A stretch of DNA of 48,314 nucleotides, from assembly GCF_000205025.1 (NCBI RefSeq), contig NZ_GL883755.1, positions 1 through 48,314 on the forward strand, written 5' to 3'. A program made the position numbers and the translations under genes. Numbering within the stretch: position 1 is the stretch's first letter; every line of letters begins with the position of its first letter. Positions 1 through 9,836 of the stretch are shown in pieces. Source of the DNA: Parasutterella excrementihominis YIT 11859. Its GTDB lineage: Bacteria; Pseudomonadota; Gammaproteobacteria; Burkholderiales; Burkholderiaceae_F. The notes under the pieces were generated by a model that saw nothing but the letters and a program-made list of their open reading frames with translations, did no database searches and had not been told where the DNA came from.

Positions 1-35
1 ACTTTTAGTGCCCTAGTTTCGCAATTTTTCAGCAG

Positions 36-78
36 AAAACTCGCGGTTTTGAGAACTACAAGACCGCGAGTTTTGTTC
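36..78. terminator. Terminator hairpin downstream of the rRNA methyltransferase gene
   Basis: A perfect 12-bp inverted repeat (AAAACTCGCGGT at 36-47, ACCGCGAGTTTT at 63-74) encloses a 15-nt loop. Both flanks carry T-rich tracts once read on their own strand, so it could stop transcription from either side. It lies just past the stop codon of the minus-strand gene that ends at 87, whose transcript it most likely ends. Confidence 0.75.
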
Positions 79-86
79 TTCAGAAC

Positions 87-1721
87 TTAGGCTTTTGCCT
101 GCTCCGTCACCTCTTCCTTCGCTTCTTCAGAAGGTTTGTCTGCCTGAACAGCTTCGGCGGGAGCACCGGTTTCTGGCTGACCTTCTTCTTTTTGTTCAAT
201 TGCCGGAACGTCGGAAGCTTTGTCTTCTTCGGCCTTCGGAGCCTTGCGTTTGGATTCGGGTTTTACTTTTTCGAGCACAGCACCGAAGAATCCGTCGGTA
301 CCGTTGAGCTGAGGCAGCATCGCGAAGAAGTCACCGAATCTCTGAGCTTGATAGGGAGAGATTTCGATTCCCTGCTTGCCTAAGATTTCGTAAGAATTCA
401 ACAGGCGGAAATCGGGATTTTCAGCCAGGAAATCATTGATAACGTCCTGGTTTTCTCTCTGCAGAATCGAGCATGTCGCGTAGACCAAACGGCCACCGGC
501 TTTCAGCATCTTGGCCGCAGAGCGAATCACGGATTTCTGAATCTCATTAATTCGATCAAGCTCTTCTTCTCCGAATCTCCACTTCAGATCCGGATTGCGG
601 CGATACGTTCCGGTGCCGGAACACGGAGCGTCGACCAAGACTCTGTCCATCTTGCCGTAGAGTCTCTTCACACGCAGGTCGTGTTCATTGCGAATCACGG
701 CAGGATGAATATTGGACAAACCGGCACGACGCATACGCGGTGTCAGACCGGCCAGACGCTTTTCGTTGACGTCGAAAGCATAGATGCGGCCCGTGGATTT
801 CATCAGAGCGCCTAAAGCCAAAGTCTTTCCGCCGGCGCCCGCGCAGAAGTCGCAAACCATTTCGCCGCGTTTGGGCTGAACCAGACGAGCAATCAGCTGG
901 GAGCCTTCATCCTGAACGTCAACCTTGCCTTCTTTATAAATCGGCCACTGAGTCAGTGCCGGCTTAATGTTCAAACGAACGCATTCCGGAGAGTACTGAC
1001 CCTTTTCTGCCTGAACACCGTGCTGAGTCAGCTCTTCGATGACTTCATCAGGCGTCGCTTTGAGCGTGTTGACTCTCAGATCCAGAGGCGCACTCTGCTG
1101 CATGGCTTCAAACAAAGCTTTGTGGTCGGTGTACTGAACCACGGCTTTGTCGTAGAGCCATTTCGGCACTTCGGCCTGAATTTCTTTCGGAGCCTCGGAA
1201 TTCTTCGGTCGAAGCATATTCTTCAGAGGTTCCTTTTCGCGTCCGAGGGTGGAATCCGGAATGCTGTCGATGCCGTACTGCAGCGCGAGCGTGAGCAGCC
1301 CGGTGAGCTTCGGTGCTTTAGCCGGGCAAACGGGCGCCATACGCCAAGTGATCATCGAGAGATGACGCATCGTGTAGTAAATGGCTTCGGCAATAATGGT
1401 TCTTTCGCGCGGACCGAGATGACGAGCGTTTTTGAAATAAAGACTCATCAGGACGTCTGCCGGTCCGTCGAGCTTCAAAATTTTGCGAAGAGCCTTTGCG
1501 AGTTCGTCCACAATCAGCGAAGTAATACGAACTTCGCCGTTGTGCGTGCTCTTCATTCGAGGATTAGGCGCCTTCTTCGGATCATGCGTTCTTCTTTCTT
1601 CCGGCGACATACGAGCCAAACGTTCTTTGGCTGCACGCTGACGATCCGTCAAATGACGCTTGGGCGCTTCCCGGCGTCTGCCCGGGCGAGCGGCCCCGCT
1701 TCTATTCGTTTTAGATTCCAA
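87..1721 (-). CDS. rsmB: 16S rRNA cytosine-C5 methyltransferase, RsmB/Sun family
   Basis: This gene encodes a 544-residue SAM-dependent RNA m5C methyltransferase that probably modifies 16S rRNA. After a basic N-terminal tail comes a NusB-like helical region (about residues 65-135), then the Rossmann methyltransferase domain. That domain has the SAM-binding FCAGAGGKTLAL, motif IV DAPCSGTGTYRRNPDLKW (Cys near 367) and motif VI YATCS (Cys near 415). Both catalytic cysteines are present. The last 60 or so residues are a Glu/Ala/Lys-rich low-complexity tail not typical of the family. The start is a TTG with a GGAG seven bases upstream; no ATG near it has a better site. It follows purN by 26 bases and is probably co-transcribed. 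RsmB versus RsmF-like is not certain. Confidence 0.85.
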   Translation of the reverse strand: MESKTNRSGAARPGRRREAPKRHLTDRQRAAKERLARMSPEERRTHDPKKAPNPRMKSTHNGEVRITSLIVDELAKALRKILKLDGPADVLMSLYFKNARHLGPRERTIIAEAIYYTMRHLSMITWRMAPVCPAKAPKLTGLLTLALQYGIDSIPDSTLGREKEPLKNMLRPKNSEAPKEIQAEVPKWLYDKAVVQYTDHKALFEAMQQSAPLDLRVNTLKATPDEVIEELTQHGVQAEKGQYSPECVRLNIKPALTQWPIYKEGKVDVQDEGSQLIARLVQPKRGEMVCDFCAGAGGKTLALGALMKSTGRIYAFDVNEKRLAGLTPRMRRAGLSNIHPAVIRNEHDLRVKRLYGKMDRVLVDAPCSGTGTYRRNPDLKWRFGEEELDRINEIQKSVIRSAAKMLKAGGRLVYATCSILQRENQDVINDFLAENPDFRLLNSYEILGKQGIEISPYQAQRFGDFFAMLPQLNGTDGFFGAVLEKVKPESKRKAPKAEEDKASDVPAIEQKEEGQPETGAPAEAVQADKPSEEAKEEVTEQAKA

Positions 1722-1747
1722 TTTATTACTCCGTGTGGCAGAGCGGT

Positions 1748-2398
1748 TCAGCCGAGAATCGCAAGTTCCTGACTTGCTCCTCTATCCATGATCGTTCTGC
1801 CGTTTTCTAATCTGACTCTTCCTTCGGCAACAAGGCGCACGGCGCGAGGATAGAGGATATGTTCCTGCTTCAAAACCCTCGCCGCCAATTCATCGGGTGT
1901 ATCACCTGCGAGAACGGGCACTGCCGCCTGTCCTACGATTGCGCCTCCGTCTAATACTGCCGACACAAAGTGAACAGTAACACCATGAATTCGAATTCCG
2001 GCTTCTAACGCCCTTTCATGGGTATGAAGTCCGGGGAACATGGGAAGCAGTGCAGGATGAATGTTGAGAATTCTTCCTTCAAATGCATTAACGAACAACG
2101 ATGTCAAAACTCTCATGAAGCCGGCCAGAACAATAAGGTCGGCATCAAAATCCTCGCAGGCCTTGATCAGCTCTTCTTCAAAAGCTTCACGAGTCGGATA
2201 TTCCTTGTGATCGATCACTTTAAAAGGAATGTTGTTTTCCTTTGCAAAAGTGAGTCCGCCGGCTTCCGGGCGGTTAGAGATCACGCCGGAAATTCGGACG
2301 CCGTACTTCTCCGGCCAATTTTCCTGAACGGAACGCTCGTAAACCGCTTTGAAATTACTGCCTCTTCCTGAGATTAAGACAACGATATTTTTAGACAT
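1748..2398 (-). CDS. purN: Phosphoribosylglycinamide formyltransferase
   Basis: PurN transfers the formyl group of 10-formyl-THF to GAR in de novo purine synthesis. The protein starts MSKNIVVLISGRGSNF, the phosphate-binding N-terminus of the family. It has the catalytic INIHPALLP segment and the VLDGGAIVGQ segment carrying the conserved Asp. At 216 residues it is normal in length. The start was chosen at the ATG that begins the conserved sequence. A GTG 13 codons upstream (2437) has a better-looking GGAG four bases away, so a 229-residue form is possible. It is first in a purN-rsmB pair and diverges from ribF. Confidence 0.9.
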   Translation of the reverse strand: MSKNIVVLISGRGSNFKAVYERSVQENWPEKYGVRISGVISNRPEAGGLTFAKENNIPFKVIDHKEYPTREAFEEELIKACEDFDADLIVLAGFMRVLTSLFVNAFEGRILNIHPALLPMFPGLHTHERALEAGIRIHGVTVHFVSAVLDGGAIVGQAAVPVLAGDTPDELAARVLKQEHILYPRAVRLVAEGRVRLENGRTIMDRGASQELAILG

Positions 2399-2520
2399 GA
2401 TGGGATGTGTTCGTAACGAATACCGAGATTTTGCCACTGTTCTCCGTTGGTTTTGAAAGAAAGGGCTTTTCTAACAAGAATTTTCATATTCGTCCGTCCG
2501 AGCCTTCGCCGAGTGTCTTT

Positions 2521-2526
2521 TATAAT
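2521..2526 (+). promoter_or_regulatory. Candidate -10 box for the ribF-ileS operon
   Basis: A perfect TATAAT lies 77 bases before the ribF start in the purN/ribF divergent gap. No convincing -35 sits 16-18 bases upstream, so the assignment is tentative. No FMN riboswitch-like structure was seen here. Confidence 0.3.
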
Positions 2527-2602
2527 CAGTGGTTCGGACCATTTTTACTCGTGTCCGAATTCTGTTTTTGAAACTGATTATTTTGTTCACGGAACATTAA
2601 GG

Positions 2603-3550
2603 ATGAAAAAGGTTTTTAGAGGACTGCCGAGCCCTGAAGAACGACTTGACTGTGCGGTTGCCATCGGTAACTTCGACGGAGTTCACCGCGGCCACCAAGC
2701 TCTTCTTCATGAAGTTGTTGAAGCAGCGCACGCCAGACTGCTCTGCCCGGCTGTTTTAACTTTTGAACCTCATCCGCGCGAATTTTTTAATCCCGAAGAC
2801 GCACCGCGCCGCATCTCGAGTCTGCACGATAAAGTGGAAGCCATCGAAGCCTGCGGTATCCAGCGTGTTTACATTCTTCGCTTTAACGAACATTTAGCTT
2901 CGCTCTCTCCCTGCGACTTTGTGAAGGAAATCCTTGTGGACGGACTTCATGCGCGCTGGGTGACGGTCGGAGAAAATTTCCGTTTCGGAGACAAACGCGC
3001 CGGCGACATCAAGCTTTTGGAACAGCTGGGAAAAGAGTTTCACTTCGAAGTTCATCCTATGCCGATGCTTTTCCACACGCATGCGCCGATCTCGAGCTCC
3101 CGCATCCGTCATGCTCTTGCCGAGGGAGATATTCCGACAGCCAACTACATGTTAGGGCGTCCCTACATGATCAGCGGTCGGGTTCTTCACGGCAAACAGC
3201 TCGGACGCACTCTCGGATTCCCGACGATCAATCAGCGTATTCTGCCGCCGCATTCCAAAGCCAAACCTGCCATTGAAGGCGTTTATGCCGTCAAAGCGCA
3301 CGGTATCGGCCCTCGGCCGATTGAAGGCGTGGCCTGTGTCGGAAGAAGACCGACGGTTGACGATCACGGCGAGTACCTCCTGGAAACTCATCTCTTCAAT
3401 TTCCACGGGGATCTTTACGACCAAGATGTTAAGGTCGAATTCTTCTCTAAGATTCGAGATGAGAAAAAATTCTGTTCTCTTGAAGAACTGCGTGCAGCAA
3501 TTGCCGACGATCAGCTCAAAGCCAAACAGATCTTAGGACTTCGTATCTAA
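2603..3550 (+). CDS. ribF: Bifunctional riboflavin kinase / FAD synthetase
   Basis: RibF converts riboflavin to FMN and then FAD. The N-terminal nucleotidyltransferase part has AIGNFDGVHRGHQ and the ISSSRIRHAL loop. The C-terminal kinase part has GRVLHGKQLGRTLGFPTIN and the ETHLFNF catalytic region. At 315 residues it matches the family. The reading frame is open for 52 codons upstream, but homology begins at the ATG used (MKKVFRG). AAGG lies immediately before that start, so the ribosome-binding site is poor. It heads the ribF-ileS-lspA arrangement common in proteobacteria, 44 bases before ileS. Confidence 0.93.
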   Translation: MKKVFRGLPSPEERLDCAVAIGNFDGVHRGHQALLHEVVEAAHARLLCPAVLTFEPHPREFFNPEDAPRRISSLHDKVEAIEACGIQRVYILRFNEHLASLSPCDFVKEILVDGLHARWVTVGENFRFGDKRAGDIKLLEQLGKEFHFEVHPMPMLFHTHAPISSSRIRHALAEGDIPTANYMLGRPYMISGRVLHGKQLGRTLGFPTINQRILPPHSKAKPAIEGVYAVKAHGIGPRPIEGVACVGRRPTVDDHGEYLLETHLFNFHGDLYDQDVKVEFFSKIRDEKKFCSLEELRAAIADDQLKAKQILGLRI

Positions 3551-3594
3551 TTTTCGATTAACCCTTGAAGAGCCCGAGGGGGCCAAGGACTAAA

Positions 3595-6465
3595 ATGACT
3601 GATTCTTCTCAGAAAAAGCAGCCTCAGACTGAAGAAAAAAAATATCCTCTGAATTTACCCGACACACCCTTCCCGATGCGCGGCAACTTGCCGAAGCGCG
3701 AACCGGCCTGGATTAAAGAATGGCTAGAAAAGGACGTGTACGGCAAAGTTCGTGCCGCACGCAAAGGTGCAAAGCGCTTCCTTCTGCATGACGGCCCTCC
3801 CTATGCCAACGGAAACATTCACGTCGGCCACGCAGTCAACAAGATTTTGAAGGACATCATTCTTAAATCCAGAACATTGGAAGGCTTTGATGCTCCGTAC
3901 GTACCGGGCTGGGACTGCCACGGTATGCCGATTGAAATTCAGATCGAAAAGAAATACGGTAAGAATCTTCCGAAGGAAGAAGTCATGGCCAAGTGCCGTG
4001 CCTACGCCAAAGAGCAGGTGAAGTCTCAGATGGCCGGCTTCCAGAGACTCGGCGTGTTGGGTGACTGGAATGATCCCTACCTCACCATGCGTCCGGAAAC
4101 CGAAGCAGAAGAAATTCGCGCTTTAGGCGAAATTCTCGGTAAAGGATTTATCTACCGCGGCCTGAAACCCGTGAACTGGTGCTTTGACTGCCAAAGCGCT
4201 CTGGCCGAAGCGGAAGTTGAATATAAGGATCGTCAGTCTCCGACATTAGACGTTGCTTTCCCGATTTCCGATGAAGACAGGGGCAAGCTCGAAGACATCT
4301 TCGGCGTCAAGCTGGAAAAACCGACCGCCGTCGTTATTTGGACAACGACACCGTGGACCATTCCTGCCAACCAGGCTTTGAACATGCATCCGGATCTGGA
4401 GTACGTTCTCGTTGAAACTCCGAACCGCAGCTTCATTCTTGCCGAAGGCCTCTATGAAGAAGCCCTCAAGCGCTACGGCATGGAAGGAAAAGTTATCGCC
4501 AAAGCCAAAGGCGAAGCCTTCAAGGGCATCCGTTTCAAGCACCCGCTGGCAACCCTCGATCCTTTCTACGACCGTTTCTCTCCGGTTCTGCTGGCCGACT
4601 ACGTCGAATCCACTTCCGGTACCGGCATCGTTCACTCCGCACCCGCCTACGGTGTGGATGACTACATCTCCTGCAAGAGCGCCGGCTTCACCAACGACGA
4701 GATCCTGAATCCGGTCCAGGGCAACGGCGAATACGCCGCCTCCCTGCCGCTCTTCGGCGGCCTAAACGTCTGGAAAGCCAAAAACAAGATTCTCGACACG
4801 ATCGCCGTCACAGGCAATCTGCTGTCCCGCGGCGAAGTCATGCACAGCTACATGCACTGCTGGCGCCATAAGACACCTTTGATTTATCGCGCCACCAATC
4901 AGTGGTTTATCCGTATGGACGAGGCTAACGCTGATACCCAGGGCGTCATCAACAAAAACGACCCGAAGGATCCGCTACGCAAGACCGCTTTGGAAGCCGT
5001 TGAAGCAACTCAGTTCGTTCCTGAATGGGGCGAAGTCCGCCTGCACAACATGATCGCCAACCGTCCTGACTGGTGTATTTCCCGTCAGAGAAACTGGGGC
5101 GTTCCTCTGCCCTTCCTCATCCATAAGAAAACCGGCAAACTGCATCCGGAAACGATGAAGATTCTCAACAAAGTCGCTGACGTCGTCGAGAAAGAAGGCA
5201 TTGAAGCCTGGACACGTCTGACACCGACTGAACTCACGGATCTGGAACCGGAAATGTACGAGAAGTCCAAAGACACGCTCGACGTGTGGTTTGACTCCGG
5301 TACAACCCACATGACCGTGATGAGAGGCTCTCACGCCGATAAGCTGACCTACCCTGCCGATCTGTATCTTGAAGGCAGCGACCAGCACCGAGGCTGGTTT
5401 CACTCTTCTCTGCTCACGGGCTGCGCCATCGACGGCCGTGCTCCCTATAAAGGACTTCTGACACACGGCTTCACCGTTGACGAACAAGGCCGCAAGATGA
5501 GCAAATCGCTCGGCAACGTGATTGCTCCGTCTGAAATCAACGATAAGTACGGCGCCGAAATTCTTCGTCTGTGGGTTGCCTCTTCTGACTACACCGGAGA
5601 AATTTCTCTGGGCGAAAAGATCCTTAAGGGAACTGTTGACGCTTATCGCCGCTTCAGAAACACGATCCGCTTCCTGCTTGCCAACACCAGCGACTTCGAC
5701 ATCAAGAAAGATGCCGTCCCTGTTGAAGAAATGGTTGAATTGGATCGCTGGGCCATTGCCCGCATGAAATCGCTTCAGGAAGAAATTCTGGACAAGTACG
5801 ACCATTACCAGTTCCACACTGCTTATGCAGCTCTGCAGCTCTTTGCGAGCGGCGACTTGGGCGGCTTCTACTTGGATATCCTCAAGGATCGTCTCTATAC
5901 CACTGCACCTGACAGCGCGGCTCGTCGCTCTGCTCAGACCGCTTTGTGGTACATCACGGATGCGCTCTTGAAACTGCTTGCTCCAGCGCTTTCGTTTACC
6001 GCTGAAGAGGCTTACGCCGTCTTCAATCCGGAAAACAAAGGCACGATCTTCGTTGAACGCTATGCCGAGCTGCCGAATGTTAAGGAAGGCGTTGAACTGC
6101 TCAACAAGTGGTCCATCATCCGAGATCTTCGTTCGAACGTTCAGATGGAAATCGAACGTCAGCGTGAAAAAGGTCTGATCGGTTCTTCTCTGCAGGCTGA
6201 AGTTTCTCTGAAGCTGCCGCAGGAAGAATACGACCTGATCAAGGGTTTGGGAGACGAAGCTGCTTTCGTTATGATTACCAGCAAAGTCACACTTGACGGC
6301 GTCAGCCCTGAGCGCGTCATTACGGTAAAACCCAGCGAAGCCAAGAAGTGCGAACGCTGCTGGCAGTACAAGGAAAGCGTCGGTGAGGATAAAAACTATC
6401 CGACACTGTGCTGCCGCTGCGTCGGCAACCTCTTCGGCACGCCTGAAACCAGACGCTTTGCCTAA
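3595..6465 (+). CDS. ileS: Isoleucyl-tRNA synthetase
   Basis: This class I synthetase charges tRNA-Ile; 956 residues. It has the HIGH-type motif HVGH (His76), the CP1 editing domain with [15 protein letters not shown], and KMSKSLGN (Lys634). The C-terminal zinc module has Cys919/Cys922 (CERC) and a CC-R-C group around 939-942, marking the common bacterial type. The ATG at 3595 was chosen because AAGGA lies just upstream; an in-frame TTG ten codons earlier has no support. The stop codon overlaps the lspA start (TAATG). Confidence 0.97.
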   Translation: MTDSSQKKQPQTEEKKYPLNLPDTPFPMRGNLPKREPAWIKEWLEKDVYGKVRAARKGAKRFLLHDGPPYANGNIHVGHAVNKILKDIILKSRTLEGFDAPYVPGWDCHGMPIEIQIEKKYGKNLPKEEVMAKCRAYAKEQVKSQMAGFQRLGVLGDWNDPYLTMRPETEAEEIRALGEILGKGFIYRGLKPVNWCFDCQSALAEAEVEYKDRQSPTLDVAFPISDEDRGKLEDIFGVKLEKPTAVVIWTTTPWTIPANQALNMHPDLEYVLVETPNRSFILAEGLYEEALKRYGMEGKVIAKAKGEAFKGIRFKHPLATLDPFYDRFSPVLLADYVESTSGTGIVHSAPAYGVDDYISCKSAGFTNDEILNPVQGNGEYAASLPLFGGLNVWKAKNKILDTIAVTGNLLSRGEVMHSYMHCWRHKTPLIYRATNQWFIRMDEANADTQGVINKNDPKDPLRKTALEAVEATQFVPEWGEVRLHNMIANRPDWCISRQRNWGVPLPFLIHKKTGKLHPETMKILNKVADVVEKEGIEAWTRLTPTELTDLEPEMYEKSKDTLDVWFDSGTTHMTVMRGSHADKLTYPADLYLEGSDQHRGWFHSSLLTGCAIDGRAPYKGLLTHGFTVDEQGRKMSKSLGNVIAPSEINDKYGAEILRLWVASSDYTGEISLGEKILKGTVDAYRRFRNTIRFLLANTSDFDIKKDAVPVEEMVELDRWAIARMKSLQEEILDKYDHYQFHTAYAALQLFASGDLGGFYLDILKDRLYTTAPDSAARRSAQTALWYITDALLKLLAPALSFTAEEAYAVFNPENKGTIFVERYAELPNVKEGVELLNKWSIIRDLRSNVQMEIERQREKGLIGSSLQAEVSLKLPQEEYDLIKGLGDEAAFVMITSKVTLDGVSPERVITVKPSEAKKCERCWQYKESVGEDKNYPTLCCRCVGNLFGTPETRRFA

Positions 6466-6968
6466 TGAGAAAAACTGTCTCTTCCGTTAGACAGTGGAAC
6501 TGGCCGGCCCTCTTGGGCTGGCTGGTTTTTGCACTGGCATTAACCGGTTTCGATCAGTGGACCAAAAACTGGATTCAGCATCGCCTCATTACCGGTGATG
6601 TCGATCGAATCACGGATTTCTTCAATTTAGTCGTCGCGTACAACAGCGGGGCAGCTTTTTCCTTCTTAGCCGATGCCGGCGGCTGGCAGCGTCCGCTTTT
6701 TGCCGGACTTGCCATCGTTGTGAGCTTGGTGATCTGCGTGATCATTGCCCGCAACAGCTCCCGCAAATTTCTTTGTCTGGGTCTTGCTCTGGTTCTTTCC
6801 GGCGCGCTCGGCAACGCCTGGGACCGATTCACTATCGGTGTAGTCGTAGACTTTTTAGACTTCCATGTAGGCTCCTACCATTGGCCGGCTTTCAATGTCG
6901 CCGATATCTGCATTTGCTGCGGCGCCGGCATTGTCGTCCTGGCTGAGTTCTTCGGAAAGAAGAATTAA
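6465..6968 (+). CDS. lspA: Lipoprotein signal peptidase (signal peptidase II)
   Basis: LspA is the inner-membrane aspartic protease that cleaves prolipoprotein signal peptides after lipidation. The 167-residue protein has four predicted membrane segments and the family motifs VVAYNSGAAFSF, GALGNAWDR and FNVADI. The catalytic pair is probably Asp129 (VVVDF) and Asp147 (VADI). Its ATG overlaps the ileS stop by one base, indicating translational coupling. It is followed 13 bases later by coaBC. Confidence 0.95.
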   Translation: MRKTVSSVRQWNWPALLGWLVFALALTGFDQWTKNWIQHRLITGDVDRITDFFNLVVAYNSGAAFSFLADAGGWQRPLFAGLAIVVSLVICVIIARNSSRKFLCLGLALVLSGALGNAWDRFTIGVVVDFLDFHVGSYHWPAFNVADICICCGAGIVVLAEFFGKKN

Positions 6969-6981
6969 TCGGAGATTGAAA

Positions 6982-8178
6982 ATGTCTCTTCAGGGAAAAC
7001 ATATCCTTTTAGGCGTCACAGGCGGTATCGCCGCATACAAAGCCTGTGAACTTCTCCGTCTGCTCGTGAAAGCCGGCGCCGATGTTGAGGTCATGATGAC
7101 CAAAGCGGCTGCGCAGTTTGTTGGGCCGCTGACGTTTGAGACACTCAGCGGGAAGCCGGTCGCCGAGGATATGTGGGATCCTAAAATGCGGCTTCCGCAT
7201 ATTTCTCTTCGCAAGAATAAGGATCTTATCGTCGTCGCTCCGGCAACGGCCAATATCATCGCGAAAGCAGCTAACGGTATTGCCGACGACTTGGTTTCCA
7301 GCACCTTGCTTGCACGGGAGTGTCCGCTGATGCTTTGCCCGGCTATGAACGTGCAGATGTGGAGAAATCCGGCGACGGTTCGAAACGTTCGAACCCTAAA
7401 AGGGGATGGCGTTCTGTTTTCCGGTCCGGAAGCCGGCAACCAGGCCTGCGGAGATGTCGGTGAGGGACGTCTGCGGGAACCGGCACAAATTCTGGAAGAT
7501 GTTGAAGCCTTTTTTACACCTTCGATCCTTTCCGGAAAGAAAGTCCTAATGACTGCGGGCCCGACATTTGAGCCTTTTGATCCGGTTCGAGGGATCACCA
7601 ACGGATCTTCCGGGCGACAGGCAGCTGCTATTGCTGCCGCTGCAATTCGCGCCGGCGCCGAGGTCACGATTGTCAGCGGTCCGGTTTGCGTGTCCTACCC
7701 GGACAAAGCAGCGGTTATCCCCGTTCGGCAGGCTCAAGAGATGTTTGAGGCAGTCAAAAAAGAACTGGCTGAACACACGCCCGATACCTTTATCGGCGTC
7801 GCTGCGGTAGGCGACTGGCGTCCGGTCGAATACTCGGAAAGCAAACTCAAGAAGGAAAAAGGTCAGGATACATTAACGATCAAGCTTATTAAAAATCCCG
7901 ACATTCTTTCCTATGTCGGCCATTCCGGCCTGTGCTCGGCGGTTATCGGTTTTGCTGCCGAGACAGACAATCTTGCTGAAAACGCACGCAAGAAGCTCGA
8001 CTCTAAAGCGGCGGATATGATTGTCGTCAATCCGGCGTCTGCGATCGGAAGTACCCAAAATCAGGCTTCTTTTGTCACCAAAAACGGAATCGAGGCCAAA
8101 GAGCTCAGTTCTAAAGCCGAACTTGCCGAAGAGATTATTGAAGCCCTTGCCGACCTTCTTAAAAAGAGAGTGATTTAA
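6982..8178 (+). CDS. coaBC: Bifunctional phosphopantothenoylcysteine decarboxylase / synthetase
   Basis: CoaBC joins cysteine to 4'-phosphopantothenate (CoaB) and decarboxylates the product (CoaC) in coenzyme A synthesis. The N-terminal flavin-dependent CoaC half shows [10 protein letters not shown], the active-site His in [14 protein letters not shown] and the Cys loop [10 protein letters not shown]. The C-terminal CoaB half starts around the [17 protein letters not shown] motif and keeps the lysine-rich SKLKKEKG segment. It has 398 residues. The start is the ATG with GGAGA seven bases upstream; the longer open frame upstream overlaps lspA and lacks homology. Confidence 0.95.
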   Translation: MSLQGKHILLGVTGGIAAYKACELLRLLVKAGADVEVMMTKAAAQFVGPLTFETLSGKPVAEDMWDPKMRLPHISLRKNKDLIVVAPATANIIAKAANGIADDLVSSTLLARECPLMLCPAMNVQMWRNPATVRNVRTLKGDGVLFSGPEAGNQACGDVGEGRLREPAQILEDVEAFFTPSILSGKKVLMTAGPTFEPFDPVRGITNGSSGRQAAAIAAAAIRAGAEVTIVSGPVCVSYPDKAAVIPVRQAQEMFEAVKKELAEHTPDTFIGVAAVGDWRPVEYSESKLKKEKGQDTLTIKLIKNPDILSYVGHSGLCSAVIGFAAETDNLAENARKKLDSKAADMIVVNPASAIGSTQNQASFVTKNGIEAKELSSKAELAEEIIEALADLLKKRVI

Positions 8179-8182
8179 TCCT

Positions 8183-8629
8183 ATGAAACTTCAAATTAAG
8201 ATTTTGGATCCGAAGATCCGCGAAAAAATGCCAAGCTACGCTTCGCTCGGCTCTGCCGGATTAGATCTTCGTGCCGTGATGGATGAACCGCTGGTCCTCC
8301 AGCCCGGTGAAACCAAGCTCATCAAAACCGGTCTTGCGATCTACATCGGCGATCCCGGTTATGCAGCTTTAATCCTCCCTCGTTCGGGTCTCGGTCATAA
8401 ACACGGCATAGTGCTCGGCAACTTAGTCGGACTTATTGACTCGGACTACCAGGGCGAATTAATGGTCTCCTGCTGGAACCGTTCTCAGACACCCTTCACC
8501 ATCGAGCCAATGGAACGAATTGCCCAGCTAGTTATTGTCCCAGTCGTTCAGCCGACTTTTGAAGTGGTCGACGAATTTGTCGCCACGGAACGCGGAACCG
8601 ACGGTTTCGGTTCTTCAGGTCGTCATTAA
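8183..8629 (+). CDS. dut: Deoxyuridine 5'-triphosphate nucleotidohydrolase (dUTPase)
   Basis: This enzyme hydrolyses dUTP to dUMP and pyrophosphate, limiting uracil in DNA and supplying dTMP synthesis. The 148-residue homotrimeric-type protein has all five family motifs: [21 protein letters not shown] with the catalytic Asp, ERIAQLV and the C-terminal [11 protein letters not shown] arm. It starts four bases after coaBC, as in many proteobacteria, and is the last gene before a terminator. Confidence 0.96.
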   Translation: MKLQIKILDPKIREKMPSYASLGSAGLDLRAVMDEPLVLQPGETKLIKTGLAIYIGDPGYAALILPRSGLGHKHGIVLGNLVGLIDSDYQGELMVSCWNRSQTPFTIEPMERIAQLVIVPVVQPTFEVVDEFVATERGTDGFGSSGRH

Positions 8630-8649
8630 GACCAAAAACAAACTTATCC

Positions 8650-8674
8650 AGCCGGCTGAAATGTCGGCTTTTTT
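8650..8674 (+). terminator. Terminator after dut
   Basis: The stem AGCCG/CGGCT (8650-8654 and 8665-8669) is followed directly by a run of T. It lies 20 bases past the dut stop and ends the ribF-to-dut transcription unit. Confidence 0.75.
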
Positions 8675-9048
8675 GTCTCCTTAGCGAGCATCGTCAACGT
8701 GTCAATTTCAGTTAATGCACGGGTAAAATTTTTACAACTCTTACAGATTCGGCTATTACTTGTGGTGTAACTGCAACGTTTTTTACGAAAGAGGAAAAAT
8801 TTCAATCTTGATAATATAAGCACTCTGCCCCGAGAAAACCGCCTTTATAAGAGAAAATACAATAAGTTACCCTCCTTTGCTGTAATTTGTATTTCTTTTA
8901 TATGCGAAATTTACTAATTGACATTTATTTACAATCCCATAAGAATGTAACAGTCACTCGTCTTGCTCACAGAGTTCGACAATCGTTTTTAGTATTAGGC
9001 GCGTGAGAGTAATGGACATCGCCGTCAGTTTTTGGGAGAAGTTTAAAT
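8675..9048. other. Non-coding AT-rich gap upstream of the cold-shock gene
   Basis: About 375 bases without a supportable gene on either strand. The right half is AT-rich and holds the proposed cold-shock promoter. From that promoter the leader would be about 95 bases. Long leaders are common for cspA-type mRNAs, but I could not identify a specific cold-shock box. Confidence 0.5.
8918..8946 (+). promoter_or_regulatory. Candidate sigma-70 promoter of the cold-shock gene
   Basis: A perfect TTGACA (8918-8923) is followed after 17 bases by AAGAAT (8941-8946), four of six matches to TATAAT. Transcription would start near 8953. Confidence 0.45.
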
Positions 9049-9252
9049 ATGGCAACAGGAACCGTGAAATGGTTTAACGACGCTAAGGGATATGGATTTA
9101 TCACTCCCGATGACGGCGGCGAAGATCTTTTCGCCCATTTCTCTGCAATTAAAATGGATGGTTTCAAGACGTTGAAACAAGGCCAGCGTGTCACATTCGA
9201 CCTGAAAGAAGGCGAAAAAGGCAAACAGGCTGACAACATCAAACCCGCCTAA
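9049..9252 (+). CDS. Cold-shock domain protein, CspA family
   Basis: This 67-residue single-stranded nucleic acid-binding protein is one OB-fold. It has RNP1 (KGYGFI) and an RNP2 variant (DLFAHF), plus the family start [12 protein letters not shown]. Such proteins melt RNA structure and act as RNA chaperones, in cold or constitutively. GGGAG sits eight bases upstream of the ATG. It is monocistronic, between its own promoter and a strong terminator. Which csp paralogue it is cannot be decided from sequence alone. Confidence 0.95.
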   Translation: MATGTVKWFNDAKGYGFITPDDGGEDLFAHFSAIKMDGFKTLKQGQRVTFDLKEGEKGKQADNIKPA

Positions 9253-9275
9253 TAAGATTCGTTTTTGATTAAACG

Positions 9276-9304
9276 AAGGGAGCTCTCGGAGCTCCTTTAT
9301 TTTT
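9276..9304 (+). terminator. Terminator after the cold-shock gene
   Basis: GGAGCTC (9279-9285) pairs with GAGCTCC (9289-9295) around a TCG loop. The stem extends with A/T pairs, and T-rich sequence follows. Confidence 0.85.
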
Positions 9305-9315
9305 CCGCTTTTATC

Positions 9316-9765
9316 ATGACACCGAATATCAGAATTGCCCTCTTCTCCGCTGCTTTTGTACTTCTCTCGAGCGTGCAATATGCTTGCGCAGCCGATACGC
9401 TCAAACTCATGGTGAAAGGCATCACGGTTCCTGTCGAAGTTGCCGCCGACAACGCCAGCCGGGAAAAAGGTCTGATGTTCCGCAAACATCTGCCGGAAAA
9501 TTCCGGAATGCTCTTCGTCATGGACCGCAGCGACGCTGTCTGCATGTGGATGAAAAACACCCTCATCCCGCTTTCCGTTGCCTTCATCGATAAAGACGGC
9601 TTCATTATTAATATTGAGGAAATGAAGCCGCTGACACTTGATATCCACTGCAGCAAAGCGAAAGCGTTTTACGCACTGGAAATGAACGAATCTTGGTTTG
9701 AGAAAAATCATGTCAAACCCGGAGACAAGATCTCTCGCCTTCCCCAGCTGCGCCAAACAAATTAA
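9316..9765 (+). CDS. Secreted DUF192 family protein
   Basis: This 149-residue protein has a classical N-terminal signal sequence (hydrophobic core FSAAFVLLSSV, cleavage near ACA-ADT). The rest is a DUF192 domain: V-A-D-N-ASREKGLMFRK, MLFVMDRSDAVCMWMKNTLIPLSVAFID, and a final P-G-D-K-I. The molecular role of the family is not established. The ATG used begins the signal peptide but has no clear ribosome-binding site. An in-frame TTG at 9265 would start inside the upstream hairpin and is less likely. It lies right behind the cold-shock terminator, so it may be expressed by read-through or a promoter not found. Confidence 0.8.
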   Translation: MTPNIRIALFSAAFVLLSSVQYACAADTLKLMVKGITVPVEVAADNASREKGLMFRKHLPENSGMLFVMDRSDAVCMWMKNTLIPLSVAFIDKDGFIINIEEMKPLTLDIHCSKAKAFYALEMNESWFEKNHVKPGDKISRLPQLRQTN

Positions 9766-9797
9766 AAAGCCGGAACAAACCTATTGTCTGCTCCGGC
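9764..9797 (-). terminator. Terminator of the minus-strand flavoprotein gene
   Basis: Read on the minus strand, GCCGGA and TCCGGC (plus positions 9792-9797 and 9769-9774) form a stem followed by five T (plus 9764-9768). A second inverted repeat, GGTTCGG/CCGAACC (9801-9822), precedes it. Confidence 0.65.
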
Positions 9798-9836
9798 CGT
9801 GGTTCGGCTTATTCACCGAACCTCCCTCCTGAGAAA

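Noticed and set aside
2438-2602. FMN riboswitch before ribF
   Set aside because: The gap is too short and lacks the conserved RFN element sequences; ribF is also rarely under that riboswitch in proteobacteria.
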